Positions 9,301 to 16,660 of a DNA stretch of 42,354 nt are shown piece by piece. The stretch lies in the NCBI GenBank assembly GCA_018882965.1, contig VEQY01000023.1, positions 1 through 42,354 on the forward strand, read 5' to 3'. The position numbers and the translations under genes were made by a program. Numbering within the stretch: the first letter of the stretch is position 1; every line of letters begins with the position of its first letter. Under the pieces are notes generated by a model. That model ran no database searches, was not told the origin of the DNA, and was given only the letters and a program-made list of their open reading frames with translations. Source of the DNA: Mycobacterium sp. (lineage in GTDB: Bacteria > Actinomycetota > Actinomycetes > Mycobacteriales > Mycobacteriaceae).

Positions 9301-10785
9301 CGCACCCGGGTGCCGTTCACCACTGCCGAGGCCGCCGCCCGCTTCGGGCTGGGCCTGCGGGTGGCCCAGGACGTGCTGGGCCGGATGGCGGCCGATCGCC
9401 GGCTCATCCGCGGCGAGTTCACCGAGCCGGATCAGTGGTGCGATGCCGAGGTGCTGCGGGTGCTGCGGCGGCGCTCGCTGGCCGCGCTGCGCGCCCAGGT
9501 CGAGCCGGTCAGCGCCGGCGCGTACGCCCGGTTCCTGCCCGCCTGGCAGCAGGTCGGCGGCGCCTCCGGCAGCGACGGCCTGCTTGCGGTCATCGAGCAG
9601 CTCGCCGGCGCTCCGGTTCCCGCCTCGGCTGTCGAGTCGCTGATCTTCGCATCGCGGGTGCGCGACTACCGGCCCGACATGCTCGATGAGCTGCTGGCCT
9701 CCGGCGAGGTCTGCTGGTCGGGGGCCGGCACGATCTCCGGCAGCGACGGGTGGGTGGCCTTCCACCTCGCCGACACCGCCCCGCTCACGATTCCCGAACC
9801 CGCCGAGATCGACCTCACCGACGTCCACCGCGAGATCCTCGAGACGCTCGGGCAGCCCGGGGACGCCCGCGGCGCGTTCTTCTTCCGCCAGCTGGCCGCC
9901 GAAGGTCGCGACGCGGCGATCACCACCGCACTGTGGGAACTGATCTGGGCCGGGTGGGTCACCGGCGACACCTTCGCCCCGGTGCGCGCCGTGCTCAGCG
10001 GCGGGCGCCGGGCACCCGCGCACCGGCAGCGCCGGGCCCCGAAGTTGAGCCGCTACGCACTGACCCGGCCGCAGGCCCGTCCCCTCGACCCGACGGTCGC
10101 CGGACGGTGGTCGGCGCTGCCTGCGCGCGAGCCGGACTCCACTGTGCGCGCCCACTTCACCGCGGAGTTGCTCATGCACCGCCACGGGGTACTCACCAAG
10201 GGGGCGGCGGCGGCCGAGAGTGTGCCGGGCGGCTTCGCCGCGCTCTACAAGGTGCTCACCGCGTTCGAGGACTCCGGGCGCGCCCAGCGCGGCTACTTCG
10301 TCGAGTCCCTCGGCGGCGCCCAGTTCGCCACCGCCGCCACCGTCGACCGGTTGCGGAGCTTCGCCGACCCGGTCGACCCGGGCGAACCCGCCTGCGCCGC
10401 GGTCGTGCTGGCCGCGGCCGACCCGGCCAACCCGTACGGCGCCGCACTGCCCTGGCCGGCGCGGCCCGACGCCGACGGCGGCGGCCACCGCCCGGGGCGC
10501 AAAGCGGGTGCCTTGGTCGTGCTGGTCGACGGGGCGCTGGTCTGGTACCTGGAGCGGGGCGGGCGCTCGCTGCTCAGCTTCAGCTCCGACCCGCTGGCCC
10601 AACGAGCGGCCGCGGCTGCGCTCGCGGGTCTCGTCGCCACCAGGCGAGTCGGAGGGATTCTGATCGAGAGGCTCGACGGCATTTCGGTGCTCGAGGCGGC
10701 CAATCACCACGCGGGACAGGCGACCTCGGATGCGCTGGCGGAGGCCGGCTTCTCCAGGACCCCACGCGGCCTGCGGCTGCGGTGA
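6379..10785 (+). CDS. lhr: ATP-dependent 3'-5' helicase Lhr
   Basis: A 1468-residue large superfamily 2 helicase, close to the ~1500 residues of mycobacterial Lhr. Walker A is APTGSGKT (43-50), motif II is DEVH (162-165), motif III is SATVRPP, and motif VI is GLQRVGRAGH. A winged-helix/Lhr-core region and the long C-terminal Lhr domain follow. Lhr moves 3' to 5' on single-stranded DNA and unwinds RNA:DNA hybrids; it belongs to the DNA-damage response. The GTG at 6379 gives MSALDRFNALTRHWF, the N-terminus expected for the family; the frame is open further upstream, but only inside the P450 gene. GGAGG lies very close to the start. It is only 11 bases after P450 paralogue 2, so it may be partly transcribed from the P450 promoter. 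In M. tuberculosis it is followed directly by nei. Confidence 0.96.
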   Translation: MSALDRFNALTRHWFEGTFPVPTAAQAQAWESIADGEHTLVIAPTGSGKTLAAFLWAIDRLAGESGGRTRVLYVSPLKALAIDVERNLRAPLAGIARIAERDGRPAPQISVGVRSGDTSPAARRQLITTPPDVLITTPESLFLMLTSAARDTLAGIQTVIIDEVHAVAGTKRGAHLALSLERLDALLDTPAQRIGLSATVRPPEEVARFLTGGRPARIVNPPVAKTFELAVQVPVPDMANLENNSIWPDVENRVVDLIEAHTSTIVFANSRRLAEKLTARINEIHTERGGDEAQLARAHHGSISKEQRAEVEDDLKSGRLKSVVATSSLELGIDMGAVDLVIQVEAPPSVASGLQRVGRAGHQVGEISRGVLLPKHRTDLIGCAVSVQRMLGGDIETLRVPASPLDVLAQHTVAACALEPLNADAWFDTVRRSASFATLPRSAFEATLDLLSGKYPSTDFAELRPRLVYDRDTGTLTGRPGAQRLAVTSGGAIPDRGLFTVYLASESEKPSRVGELDEEMVYESRPGDVIALGATSWRITEITHDRVLVIPAPGQPARLPFWRGDDVGRPAELGEAIGRFTGDLAGLDRAVFETRCTAIGFDQSAIDNLWRLLDEQRTATTTVPTDTTLLVERFRDELGDWRVILHSPYGLKVNGPLALAVSRRLMDRYGIDEKPTASDDGIVVRLPDTGDTPPGAELFVFDPDEIDPIITAEVGGSALFAARFRECAARALLLPRRHPGKRSPLWHQRQRAAQLLDVARRYPDFPIVLETVRECLQDVYDVPALTGLMARIAQRRVRLLEVETPTPSPFAASLMFGYVGAFIYEGDSPLAERRAAALSLDTALLAELLGRVELRELLDPDVVALTGRQLQHLAEDRRARDAEGVADLLRVLGPLTEEEISERSTATDVRPWLDGLQEARRVIPVSYAGRQWWAAIEDVGRLRDAVGVAVPMGVPAAFTEAAADPLGDLLSRYARTRVPFTTAEAAARFGLGLRVAQDVLGRMAADRRLIRGEFTEPDQWCDAEVLRVLRRRSLAALRAQVEPVSAGAYARFLPAWQQVGGASGSDGLLAVIEQLAGAPVPASAVESLIFASRVRDYRPDMLDELLASGEVCWSGAGTISGSDGWVAFHLADTAPLTIPEPAEIDLTDVHREILETLGQPGDARGAFFFRQLAAEGRDAAITTALWELIWAGWVTGDTFAPVRAVLSGGRRAPAHRQRRAPKLSRYALTRPQARPLDPTVAGRWSALPAREPDSTVRAHFTAELLMHRHGVLTKGAAAAESVPGGFAALYKVLTAFEDSGRAQRGYFVESLGGAQFATAATVDRLRSFADPVDPGEPACAAVVLAAADPANPYGAALPWPARPDADGGGHRPGRKAGALVVLVDGALVWYLERGGRSLLSFSSDPLAQRAAAAALAGLVATRRVGGILIERLDGISVLEAANHHAGQATSDALAEAGFSRTPRGLRLR

Positions 10786-10795
10786 GCGCGGTCAG

Positions 10796-10801
10796 TACAG
10801 T
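10796..10801 (+). promoter_or_regulatory. -10 box of a likely leaderless promoter for the sugar operon
   Basis: TACAGT lies 8 bases before the rfbF ATG at 10810, in the 24-base gap after lhr. The spacing would put the transcript start at or beside the ATG. No convincing -35 is seen. Confidence 0.4.
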
Positions 10802-10809
10802 TAAGGCCC

Positions 10810-11583
10810 ATGAAAGCCGTTTTGCTGGCCGGGGGCTTGGGAACCCGGCTCAGCGAAGAGACGTCGACCCGCCCCAAGCCGATGGTCGAGATCGGTGGGC
10901 GTCCGATTCTGTGGCACATCATGAAGCTCTACTCCCACCACGGAATCAATGACTTCGTCATCTGCTGCGGCTACAAGGGCTACGTCATCAAGGAATACTT
11001 CGCCAACTACTTCCTGCACATGTCAGACGTCACCTTCGACATCTCCGCCAACACGATGGAGGTCCACCATCGCCATGCCGAGCCCTGGCGGGTGACGCTG
11101 GTGGACACCGGCGACGACACCCTGACCGGCGGTCGGCTCAAGCGGGTGGCGAACTTCATCGGAGACGACGACGCCTTCTGCTTCACCTACGGTGATGGCC
11201 TGAGCGACGTGGACATCAGCGCGAGCGTCGATTTCCACCGCCAGCACGGGCGACACGCCACGGTCACCGCGGTGTTCCCCCCTGGCCGCTACGGGGCCAT
11301 CGAACGCTCGGGCGACACGGTCACGCGCTTCGTCGAGAAACCCCCCGGCGATGGCGGGCTGATCAATGGTGGATTCTTTGTGCTTTCGCCCGCAGTGCTT
11401 ACTTACATCGAGGACGACCGAACCTCCTGGGAAGCTGAGCCACTCGGCAGACTTGCCGCAGATGACCAACTGAGGGCATACGAGCACTCCGGCTTTTGGC
11501 AACCCATGGACACGCTTCGGGACAAGAATTTCCTCGAAGAACTCTGGAGCAGCGGCAGAGCGCCATGGAAATGCTGGAACTGA
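10810..11583 (+). CDS. rfbF: glucose-1-phosphate cytidylyltransferase
   Basis: A 257-residue nucleotidyltransferase. It begins MKAVLLAGGLGTRLSEET, the nucleotide-binding loop, followed by RPKPMVEIGGRPILWHIM, which is typical of RfbF (CTP + glucose 1-phosphate to CDP-glucose). Family-specific segments include CCGYKGYVIKEYF, FCFTYGDGLSDVD and FVEKPPGDGGLINGGFF, and the length matches the family (about 257). It is the first gene of the island and supplies CDP-glucose to the 4,6-dehydratase whose start overlaps its 3' end by 19 bases. This commits the pathway to CDP-linked 6-deoxy sugars, a different nucleotide pool from the dTDP-rhamnose pathway of the mycobacterial core cell wall. Confidence 0.93.
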   Translation: MKAVLLAGGLGTRLSEETSTRPKPMVEIGGRPILWHIMKLYSHHGINDFVICCGYKGYVIKEYFANYFLHMSDVTFDISANTMEVHHRHAEPWRVTLVDTGDDTLTGGRLKRVANFIGDDDAFCFTYGDGLSDVDISASVDFHRQHGRHATVTAVFPPGRYGAIERSGDTVTRFVEKPPGDGGLINGGFFVLSPAVLTYIEDDRTSWEAEPLGRLAADDQLRAYEHSGFWQPMDTLRDKNFLEELWSSGRAPWKCWN

Positions 11584-12659
11584 GCGCCTTCGGCGACGCC
11601 TACCGCGGCCGCCGGGTGCTAGTAACCGGCCACACCGGCTTCAAAGGCAGCTGGCTGTGCCTGTGGCTGCACACGCTCGGGGCTGAGATTGCCGGGCTTG
11701 CGCTGGACCCGCCGTCCCAACCTAGTCACTGGGACCTCCTGGGCCTGCCGGTCGCCGACCACCGCGCCGACATCCGCGATGAGGCCGCCGTGCGGGCCGT
11801 GTTCAACGCCCAACGTCCGGAAGTGGTTTTCCACCTCGCCGCCCAGCCGCTGGTGCGCCGCTCCTATCACGAGCCTGTCACGACCTGGGCAACCAATGTG
11901 CTGGGCACCGCACACGTTTTGGAGGCCGTTCGCGAGACTCCCGAGGTCCGCGCGGTCGTCGTCGTGACCAGCGACAAGTGCTACGAGAATCGCGAGTGGC
12001 CTTGGGCCTACCGCGAACGCGACCGGCTCGGAGGCCATGACCCCTACAGCGCCTCCAAAGCCGGCACCGAACTCGTGGCCGCGAGCTACCGCAGCGCATT
12101 TCTGCAGCAGTCCGGGGCGCCCCTACTGGCCACTGCACGCGGTGGCAATGTCATCGGCGGCGGCGACTGGTCTGAGGATCGGTTGATTCCCGATCTAGTA
12201 CGCTCTCTCGCCGAGGGCAAACCATTAGTCATACGCTCACCCGGATCGACGCGGCCCTGGCAGCACGTACTCGATTGCCTCAGCGGCTATCTCGCAGTTG
12301 GCCAGCGGCTTGTCACCGGTGAGACAAACTGCGCCGAGGCGTGGAACTTTGGGCCTGATGCACAGGGAAGTCGCACCGTCGAACAAGTGCTCGCCGACCT
12401 CTCCCGTGAATGGCCTCAGCTGACATGGGATGTCACAGGAACCCCCCAGCCCCACGAAGCAGCCCAGCTTCAACTCGACAGCGCAAAGGCCAGGTTGCAG
12501 CTGGGATGGCGGCCAGTCTGGGACTACGACACCGCCCTGCGGCATACCGCGGATTGGTACCGCGCCTGGCTGGAGAACGGCACTGTTCTCAGCTCCGCAG
12601 ACCTGGCTACATACTCTGCCAATGCGTCCGCGGCTGGTCTGGGATGGGCGAAGGCATGA
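11565..12659 (+). CDS. rfbG: CDP-glucose 4,6-dehydratase
   Basis: A 364-residue short-chain dehydrogenase/reductase. The NAD fold is VLVTGHTGFKGSWL (GHTGFKG at 22-28), then HLAAQPLVRRSY, the TSDKCYEN segment (135-142) and the catalytic Tyr161/Lys165 pair in DPYSASKAG. TGHTGFKGSWL and TSDKCYEN are signatures of RfbG, which converts CDP-glucose to CDP-4-keto-6-deoxyglucose with internal NAD recycling. I chose the ATG at 11565 because it sits close to the first beta strand; a second ATG two codons on is equally possible. Upstream in-frame codons lie deep within rfbF. The gene overlaps rfbF by 19 bases and ends in an ATGA overlap with the epimerase gene. Its 4-keto product is the substrate type needed by the epimerase, C-methyltransferase and aminotransferase that follow. 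Confidence 0.93.
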   Translation: MEMLELSAFGDAYRGRRVLVTGHTGFKGSWLCLWLHTLGAEIAGLALDPPSQPSHWDLLGLPVADHRADIRDEAAVRAVFNAQRPEVVFHLAAQPLVRRSYHEPVTTWATNVLGTAHVLEAVRETPEVRAVVVVTSDKCYENREWPWAYRERDRLGGHDPYSASKAGTELVAASYRSAFLQQSGAPLLATARGGNVIGGGDWSEDRLIPDLVRSLAEGKPLVIRSPGSTRPWQHVLDCLSGYLAVGQRLVTGETNCAEAWNFGPDAQGSRTVEQVLADLSREWPQLTWDVTGTPQPHEAAQLQLDSAKARLQLGWRPVWDYDTALRHTADWYRAWLENGTVLSSADLATYSANASAAGLGWAKA

Positions 12660-13207
12660 AGATCGCCGACACGCCGCTAACCGACCTCAAGGTGGTGCGG
12701 TCCTCTCCGCACCGCGACGACCGCGGCGTGTTCACCCGTGTCTTCTGCGCCCGTGAACTGAAGTCGCTGCTCGGCGACCGCCATATCGCTCAGATCAATC
12801 ACTCAGAGATCACCAACGCCGGATCCGTACGTGGGATGCATTTCCAGCGTCCGCCGCATGCCGAGATGAAGATGATCCGCTGCCTGCGCGGTCGGGTCTG
12901 GGACGTGGCGGTGGATCTCCGGTCCGGCTCTCCCACCTTTCTGCAGTGGCATGCAGTTGAGCTGGCCGCCGACGACGCCCAGATGATCATCATCCCGGAG
13001 GGATTCGCCCACGGCTTCCAAGCTCTCGAACCCGACAGCGAGCTGCTCTACCTACACACTGACTTCTACGACCCGCCATCCGAGGGCGGGCTGCGCTACG
13101 ACGACCCCCAACTAGCAATCACCTGGCCGCTGCCGCCTCAGGATCTCTCACCTCGGGATCTGCATCTTCCGCTCCTAACAGCCGAATTCACCGGGATCAC
13201 ATTGTGA
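12656..13207 (+). CDS. NDP-4-keto-6-deoxysugar 3,5-epimerase (RmlC/RfbC family)
   Basis: A 183-residue cupin-fold epimerase. The RmlC catalytic His is in RGMHFQ (His62), the acid Tyr is in LLYLHTDFYDP (Tyr132), and IIIPEGFAHGFQALE is the usual core strand. Enzymes of this family epimerise C3 and/or C5 of NDP-4-keto-6-deoxyhexoses and set the L configuration. Because it follows rfbF and rfbG, the substrate is probably CDP-linked rather than dTDP-linked, similar in logic to CDP-ascarylose epimerase; that is inference. The start ATG at 12656 overlaps the dehydratase stop (ATGA), and its own stop overlaps the next gene's GTG. Whether it acts at both positions or only C5 cannot be read from sequence. 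Confidence 0.88.
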   Translation: MKIADTPLTDLKVVRSSPHRDDRGVFTRVFCARELKSLLGDRHIAQINHSEITNAGSVRGMHFQRPPHAEMKMIRCLRGRVWDVAVDLRSGSPTFLQWHAVELAADDAQMIIIPEGFAHGFQALEPDSELLYLHTDFYDPPSEGGLRYDDPQLAITWPLPPQDLSPRDLHLPLLTAEFTGITL

Positions 13208-14427
13208 ACTGCCGACACTGTGGCACGCCGTTGACTCACAGCTTCATTGATCTGGGCTTCGCGCCCCCGTCGAATGCCTACCTCGACGTCTCAGACCTAA
13301 ATCACCCTGAAGTCTATTACCCGCTTCGGGTCAAGGTCTGCGACCAGTGTTGGCTAGTGCAAACTGAGGACTACGCCGGCACCGATGACCTCTTCAAGCC
13401 CGACTATGCCTACTTCTCCAGTACATCCAGTAGCTGGCTCGCGCATGCAACACGCTATGCCGACATGATCACCGAGAGACTTAGCCTCGACTCGGAAAGC
13501 TTCGTTATTGAAGTTGCGTCCAACGACGGCTACCTACTCAGGAACTTTGTCAAGTCGGGTATTCCTTGTCTTGGCATCGAGCCGACCGCGAGCACCGCCG
13601 CCGCAGCCGAGTCGATTGGTGTTCCGGTGCTGCGGCAGTTCTTCAGCAAGGATCTCGGACTTGAACTCGCAGCAGCAGGGCAGCAGGCCGATCTCATCAT
13701 CGGGAACAACGTCTACGCCCATGTCCCCGACATCAATGACTTTACGCGGGGGCTTGCAGCTGCCCTCAAGCCGGGAGGCACCGTCACCCTCGAATTTCCG
13801 CACCTACTTCCCCTGATTGAGCGCTCCCAGTTCGACACCATCTATCACGAGCACTTCTCCTACCTGTCTCTAACGGCGGTAAGCACGATCTTCACCGCAG
13901 CCGGACTACGCGTGTGGGATATCGAGCAACTACCGACTCACGGCGGCAGCCTCCGCGTATATGGCTGTCATGCCACAACTCCTACCGCTACTACAGACGA
14001 CGTAGGCAAGCTACTCAAAATCGAAGAGAACTTCGGCATCAAGAGCCGGTCTACTTATAAAAATTTCCAGTCAAAGGCTGATCAGATCAAGGATGACTTT
14101 CTGACTTTCCTGATCGAGCAGAAAAGCAAGGGATGCATGGTGGTCGGCTACGGTGCTGCCGCTAAAGGCAACACATTGCTCAACTACGCTGGCGTCCGGC
14201 CCGATCTACTGTCCTATATCTGCGATGCTGCGGCGTCGAAGCAGGGGAAGTTCACCCCAGGCAGCCACATCCCTATTCATTCACCTCAAGTTCTTCGCAG
14301 AGATCCACCCGATACCGTCGTGGTTCTTCCGTGGAACATCGTCGGCGAGGTACAGGCTCAACTAGCCGACCTCACCGCACATGGGACGCGTTTGGTTACC
14401 GTCATCCCAGAGTTGAGGTTCCTATGA
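13204..14427 (+). CDS. sugar C-methyltransferase (TylCIII/TcaB9 type)
   Basis: A 407-residue protein with the three-part layout of NDP-hexose C-methyltransferases. The N-terminal zinc-binding part has cysteines C3/C6 and C46/C49. The SAM-binding Rossmann domain has IEVASNDGYLL (about 102-112). The catalytic segment is YHEHFSYLS (214-222), whose Tyr/His/Glu residues line the sugar site in TcaB9-type enzymes. The C-terminal domain has GYGAAAKGNTLLNY. This family adds a methyl group to a carbon (usually C3) next to the keto group of an NDP-4-keto-6-deoxysugar. It starts at a GTG overlapping the epimerase stop and ends in an ATGA overlap with the aminotransferase. Base composition is clearly lower in GC than rfbFG. 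Together with its neighbours it points to a 3-C-methyl branched sugar. Confidence 0.9.
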   Translation: MNCRHCGTPLTHSFIDLGFAPPSNAYLDVSDLNHPEVYYPLRVKVCDQCWLVQTEDYAGTDDLFKPDYAYFSSTSSSWLAHATRYADMITERLSLDSESFVIEVASNDGYLLRNFVKSGIPCLGIEPTASTAAAAESIGVPVLRQFFSKDLGLELAAAGQQADLIIGNNVYAHVPDINDFTRGLAAALKPGGTVTLEFPHLLPLIERSQFDTIYHEHFSYLSLTAVSTIFTAAGLRVWDIEQLPTHGGSLRVYGCHATTPTATTDDVGKLLKIEENFGIKSRSTYKNFQSKADQIKDDFLTFLIEQKSKGCMVVGYGAAAKGNTLLNYAGVRPDLLSYICDAAASKQGKFTPGSHIPIHSPQVLRRDPPDTVVVLPWNIVGEVQAQLADLTAHGTRLVTVIPELRFL

Positions 14428-15542
14428 AGCCGCGTATCCCCTACACGAAACCTTCGATCACCGAGCTCGAGATACGTTATGCCACGGATGCCGCAGCGAA
14501 CGGATGGGGTGAGCGCTGCTACGAATACATCGATCGCTTTGAGCGAAATTTCGCAGCCCACCTAGGGGTCAAGTACGCGATCGCTACTTCTAGTTGTACC
14601 GGCGCTTTGCATATGGGAATGGCCGCGCTCGGAATCAGCCCCGGCGACGAAGTCATCATGGCCGATACCAATTGGGTAGCGACTGCCGCACCGATTGTTC
14701 ACCTGGGCGCTAAGCCGATCTTCGTGGACATTCTGCCTGACAGCTGGTGCATCGATCCTGAGTTGGCCGAATCGGCTATCACGCCACGGACCAAGGCGAT
14801 AATCGCTGTTCACCTCTACGGGAACCTGTGCGACATGGACAAGCTCCTCGCAATCGGGCGAAAGCACGGGATCCCAGTGATCGAGGACGCGGCCGAGGCG
14901 ATTGGGTCGGTCTACCACGGTAAACGCGCCGGTTCCATGGGTCACTTCGGCACGTTCTCATTCCACGGAACAAAGACGCTCACCACGGGTGAGGGCGGAA
15001 TGTTCGTCACTGACGATCCCGAACTCTACGAGACAGTGCTGACGCTGAGCAATCATGGCCGCGCCCGCGGACAAACCAGACAATTCTGGCCCGACACAGT
15101 CGGTTTCAAATACAAGATGTCCAACCTTCAGGCAGCGCTTGGTTGTGCGCAACTGGAGCGACTTGATGACCTAGTCGCGCGTAAACGGGAGATCTTTGTT
15201 ACGTATCAAGGCGGCTTGGATCAGCTCGCGGGTACTTCAATGAACCCGGAACCAGAGGGGACTCGCAATGGATTCTGGATGCCGACTGTCGTTTTTGAGG
15301 ATTCCACTGGAATAACCACCGAACATCTCACCAAGGAATTCGCTGCTGAAAACATCGATGCTCGGATCTTTTTCTATCCGCTATCGTCCACTCCACCCTT
15401 CAGGGGTTCACGAGGGAGCCGACTGTCGTCTGACATCTATTCCCGAGCGATTAACCTGCCCAGCTTTCACGATATGACGAAACATGAACAAGACAGGGTG
15501 ATTGAGGTTGTTAGCAGGCGCTACCTGATGAGAAACCTGTGA
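14424..15542 (+). CDS. DegT/DnrJ/EryC1/StrS sugar aminotransferase
   Basis: A 372-residue PLP enzyme of the DegT family. The N-terminus RIPYTKPSITELEI and NGWGERCYEYIDRFE resemble perosamine-synthase-type enzymes. SSCTGALHMGMAALGI is the cofactor-phosphate region, VIEDAAEAIGS holds the PLP Asp/Gln region, and FHGTKTLTTGEGG carries the Schiff-base Lys184. The presence of Lys184 argues for amino transfer and against the His-containing ColD/RfbH dehydratases. It probably aminates the 4-keto group of the branched CDP-sugar using glutamate. The start ATG overlaps the methyltransferase stop (ATGA). Position 3 versus 4 cannot be proven from sequence; the perosamine-like N-terminus favours 4-amination. 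Confidence 0.9.
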   Translation: MKPRIPYTKPSITELEIRYATDAAANGWGERCYEYIDRFERNFAAHLGVKYAIATSSCTGALHMGMAALGISPGDEVIMADTNWVATAAPIVHLGAKPIFVDILPDSWCIDPELAESAITPRTKAIIAVHLYGNLCDMDKLLAIGRKHGIPVIEDAAEAIGSVYHGKRAGSMGHFGTFSFHGTKTLTTGEGGMFVTDDPELYETVLTLSNHGRARGQTRQFWPDTVGFKYKMSNLQAALGCAQLERLDDLVARKREIFVTYQGGLDQLAGTSMNPEPEGTRNGFWMPTVVFEDSTGITTEHLTKEFAAENIDARIFFYPLSSTPPFRGSRGSRLSSDIYSRAINLPSFHDMTKHEQDRVIEVVSRRYLMRNL

Positions 15543-15554
15543 TCGGCCAGCGAG

Positions 15555-15821
15555 ATGTCGATCGCTTACCGCCAGGACGTCCGTGCCCCTGCGGGGCCGA
15601 TGGACTGTTTCACACCAAAAAAACGCGGGTGTAAGGCAAGCCGGATATTTGCTGGGGCTAAGATAGTCAAGGAATCCTCGGAAACCAACGTATTAGTCAC
15701 CCCAGAGTTAGCGGATCGGAGGGCGTTGGTATGCGAATTCTTTTGGCGACGCCTTCGAAGCACGCACTTCTGGCCTGACGAGGCTTACTGCCGCAACTCC
15801 TTCGAAAAGGGAATCTCATGA
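15555..15821 (+). CDS. small hypothetical ORF in the island's only gap (doubtful)
   Basis: An 88-residue ORF filling the 275-base break between the aminotransferase and the PhyH gene. In its favour: it starts 12 bases after the previous stop, and its TGA overlaps the next ATG (ATGA), as at most other junctions here. Against: no ribosome-binding site, no recognisable domain, an odd composition rich in Arg, Cys and Phe with no hydrophobic core pattern, and a competing short reading frame with a better Shine-Dalgarno at 15717-15778. It may be non-coding debris. I do not recognise any function. Confidence 0.25.
   Translation: MSIAYRQDVRAPAGPMDCFTPKKRGCKASRIFAGAKIVKESSETNVLVTPELADRRALVCEFFWRRLRSTHFWPDEAYCRNSFEKGIS
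15731..15778 (+). pseudogene. 15-codon ORF with strong RBS: truncated gene start or leader peptide
   Basis: GGAGGG at 15717-15722 is well placed before ATG 15731. The frame reads MRILLATPSKHALLA and stops at TGA 15776-15778. It is in the same frame as the PhyH gene start at 15818. The peptide resembles the first beta strand of a Rossmann or GT-B type enzyme, so it may be what is left of a deleted sugar-cluster gene. A leader peptide coupled to the downstream gene is the alternative. Confidence 0.3.
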
Positions 15822-16660
15822 TCACGCCGACGCAGCTAGAGGAATTCCAGCAGAACGGTTTTACAGTCGTGCCAGGATTCTACGATCTCGAGAGTGATAT
15901 CCGACCCGTGCAAGAAGGTGCATATCGTCTCATCGGCGAGATAGCCGAGCGGAGCCGAGTTACTCTCCCGCGGCCATCATTTTCTCCTGAGAACTTCGAT
16001 GTCGGATTCCTCGACCTGATTGCCGCGGATCGCTCATACGGAGCCGAGATATACGACGCAGTCAAGCAGATTCCCGCGTTCGTGCGATTAGTAGCTGATT
16101 CACGCCATGAAGCGTTGATGCATGCCTTGCGGCCCGGGAGCATGCCGGGAATCGCGGCCGGCGGATATGGAATCCGCATAGATAATCCAACGGAGGACAA
16201 ATACAGGGCGAACTGGCACCAAGAGTATCCAGCGCAGTTGCGGAGCCTGGATGGAATCGTGCTTTGGTCACCCCTCGTGCCGATCACCAAAGATCTCGGA
16301 CCCGTGCGCATCTGCGTCGGATCGCATTTAGACGGGCTACGACCAGTCACCCGCCTTGATCCGCGCAACCCGGCGAAGCACGGTGCATACGGATTAACAT
16401 TGGTTGATGAGACCGCGGTCGTGGGGAGCTACAGCCAAGTCGCTCCGCTAAGCAACCCGGGCGACCTGATCATCATGGACTTCCTCACCCTGCACGAGTC
16501 AGGAATGAACCGCAGCCATCGTTCACGATGGTCTATGCAATTCCGGTACTTCAACTTCGCTGAACCAATCGGTCGCGCGCACGGATGGAAGGGCTCCTTT
16601 GCCGCTGGGGTCGACTTTGCATCAGTACATCCGGAACTAGTCATAGAGGGATCGGCCTGA
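15818..16660 (+). CDS. phytanoyl-CoA dioxygenase (PhyH) family Fe(II)/2-oxoglutarate oxygenase
   Basis: A 280-residue protein with the double-stranded beta-helix pattern of PhyH-type oxygenases. The N-terminus is typical of the family (EEFQQNGFTVVPGFYD). The likely iron ligands are His134 and Glu136 in ANWHQEYP and the distal His226 in LTLHESGMNRS, with Arg237 (SRWSMQFRY) as 2-oxoglutarate anchor. The usual metal motif is HxD; here it is HxE. Substrate unknown. In a deoxy-amino-sugar cluster it could hydroxylate or oxidise the sugar or its N-acyl group; this is inference. It starts with ATG 15818 and its stop overlaps the next gene's ATG (TGATG). GC is about 58%, well below the flanks. Confidence 0.82.
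   Translation: MITPTQLEEFQQNGFTVVPGFYDLESDIRPVQEGAYRLIGEIAERSRVTLPRPSFSPENFDVGFLDLIAADRSYGAEIYDAVKQIPAFVRLVADSRHEALMHALRPGSMPGIAAGGYGIRIDNPTEDKYRANWHQEYPAQLRSLDGIVLWSPLVPITKDLGPVRICVGSHLDGLRPVTRLDPRNPAKHGAYGLTLVDETAVVGSYSQVAPLSNPGDLIIMDFLTLHESGMNRSHRSRWSMQFRYFNFAEPIGRAHGWKGSFAAGVDFASVHPELVIEGSA

Noticed and set aside
14424..15542. DegT protein as a ColD/RfbH-type 3-dehydratase (3,6-dideoxy sugar route)
   Set aside because: Those enzymes replace the PLP lysine by histidine; here Lys184 is present in the canonical motif, and no E3-type reductase is nearby.
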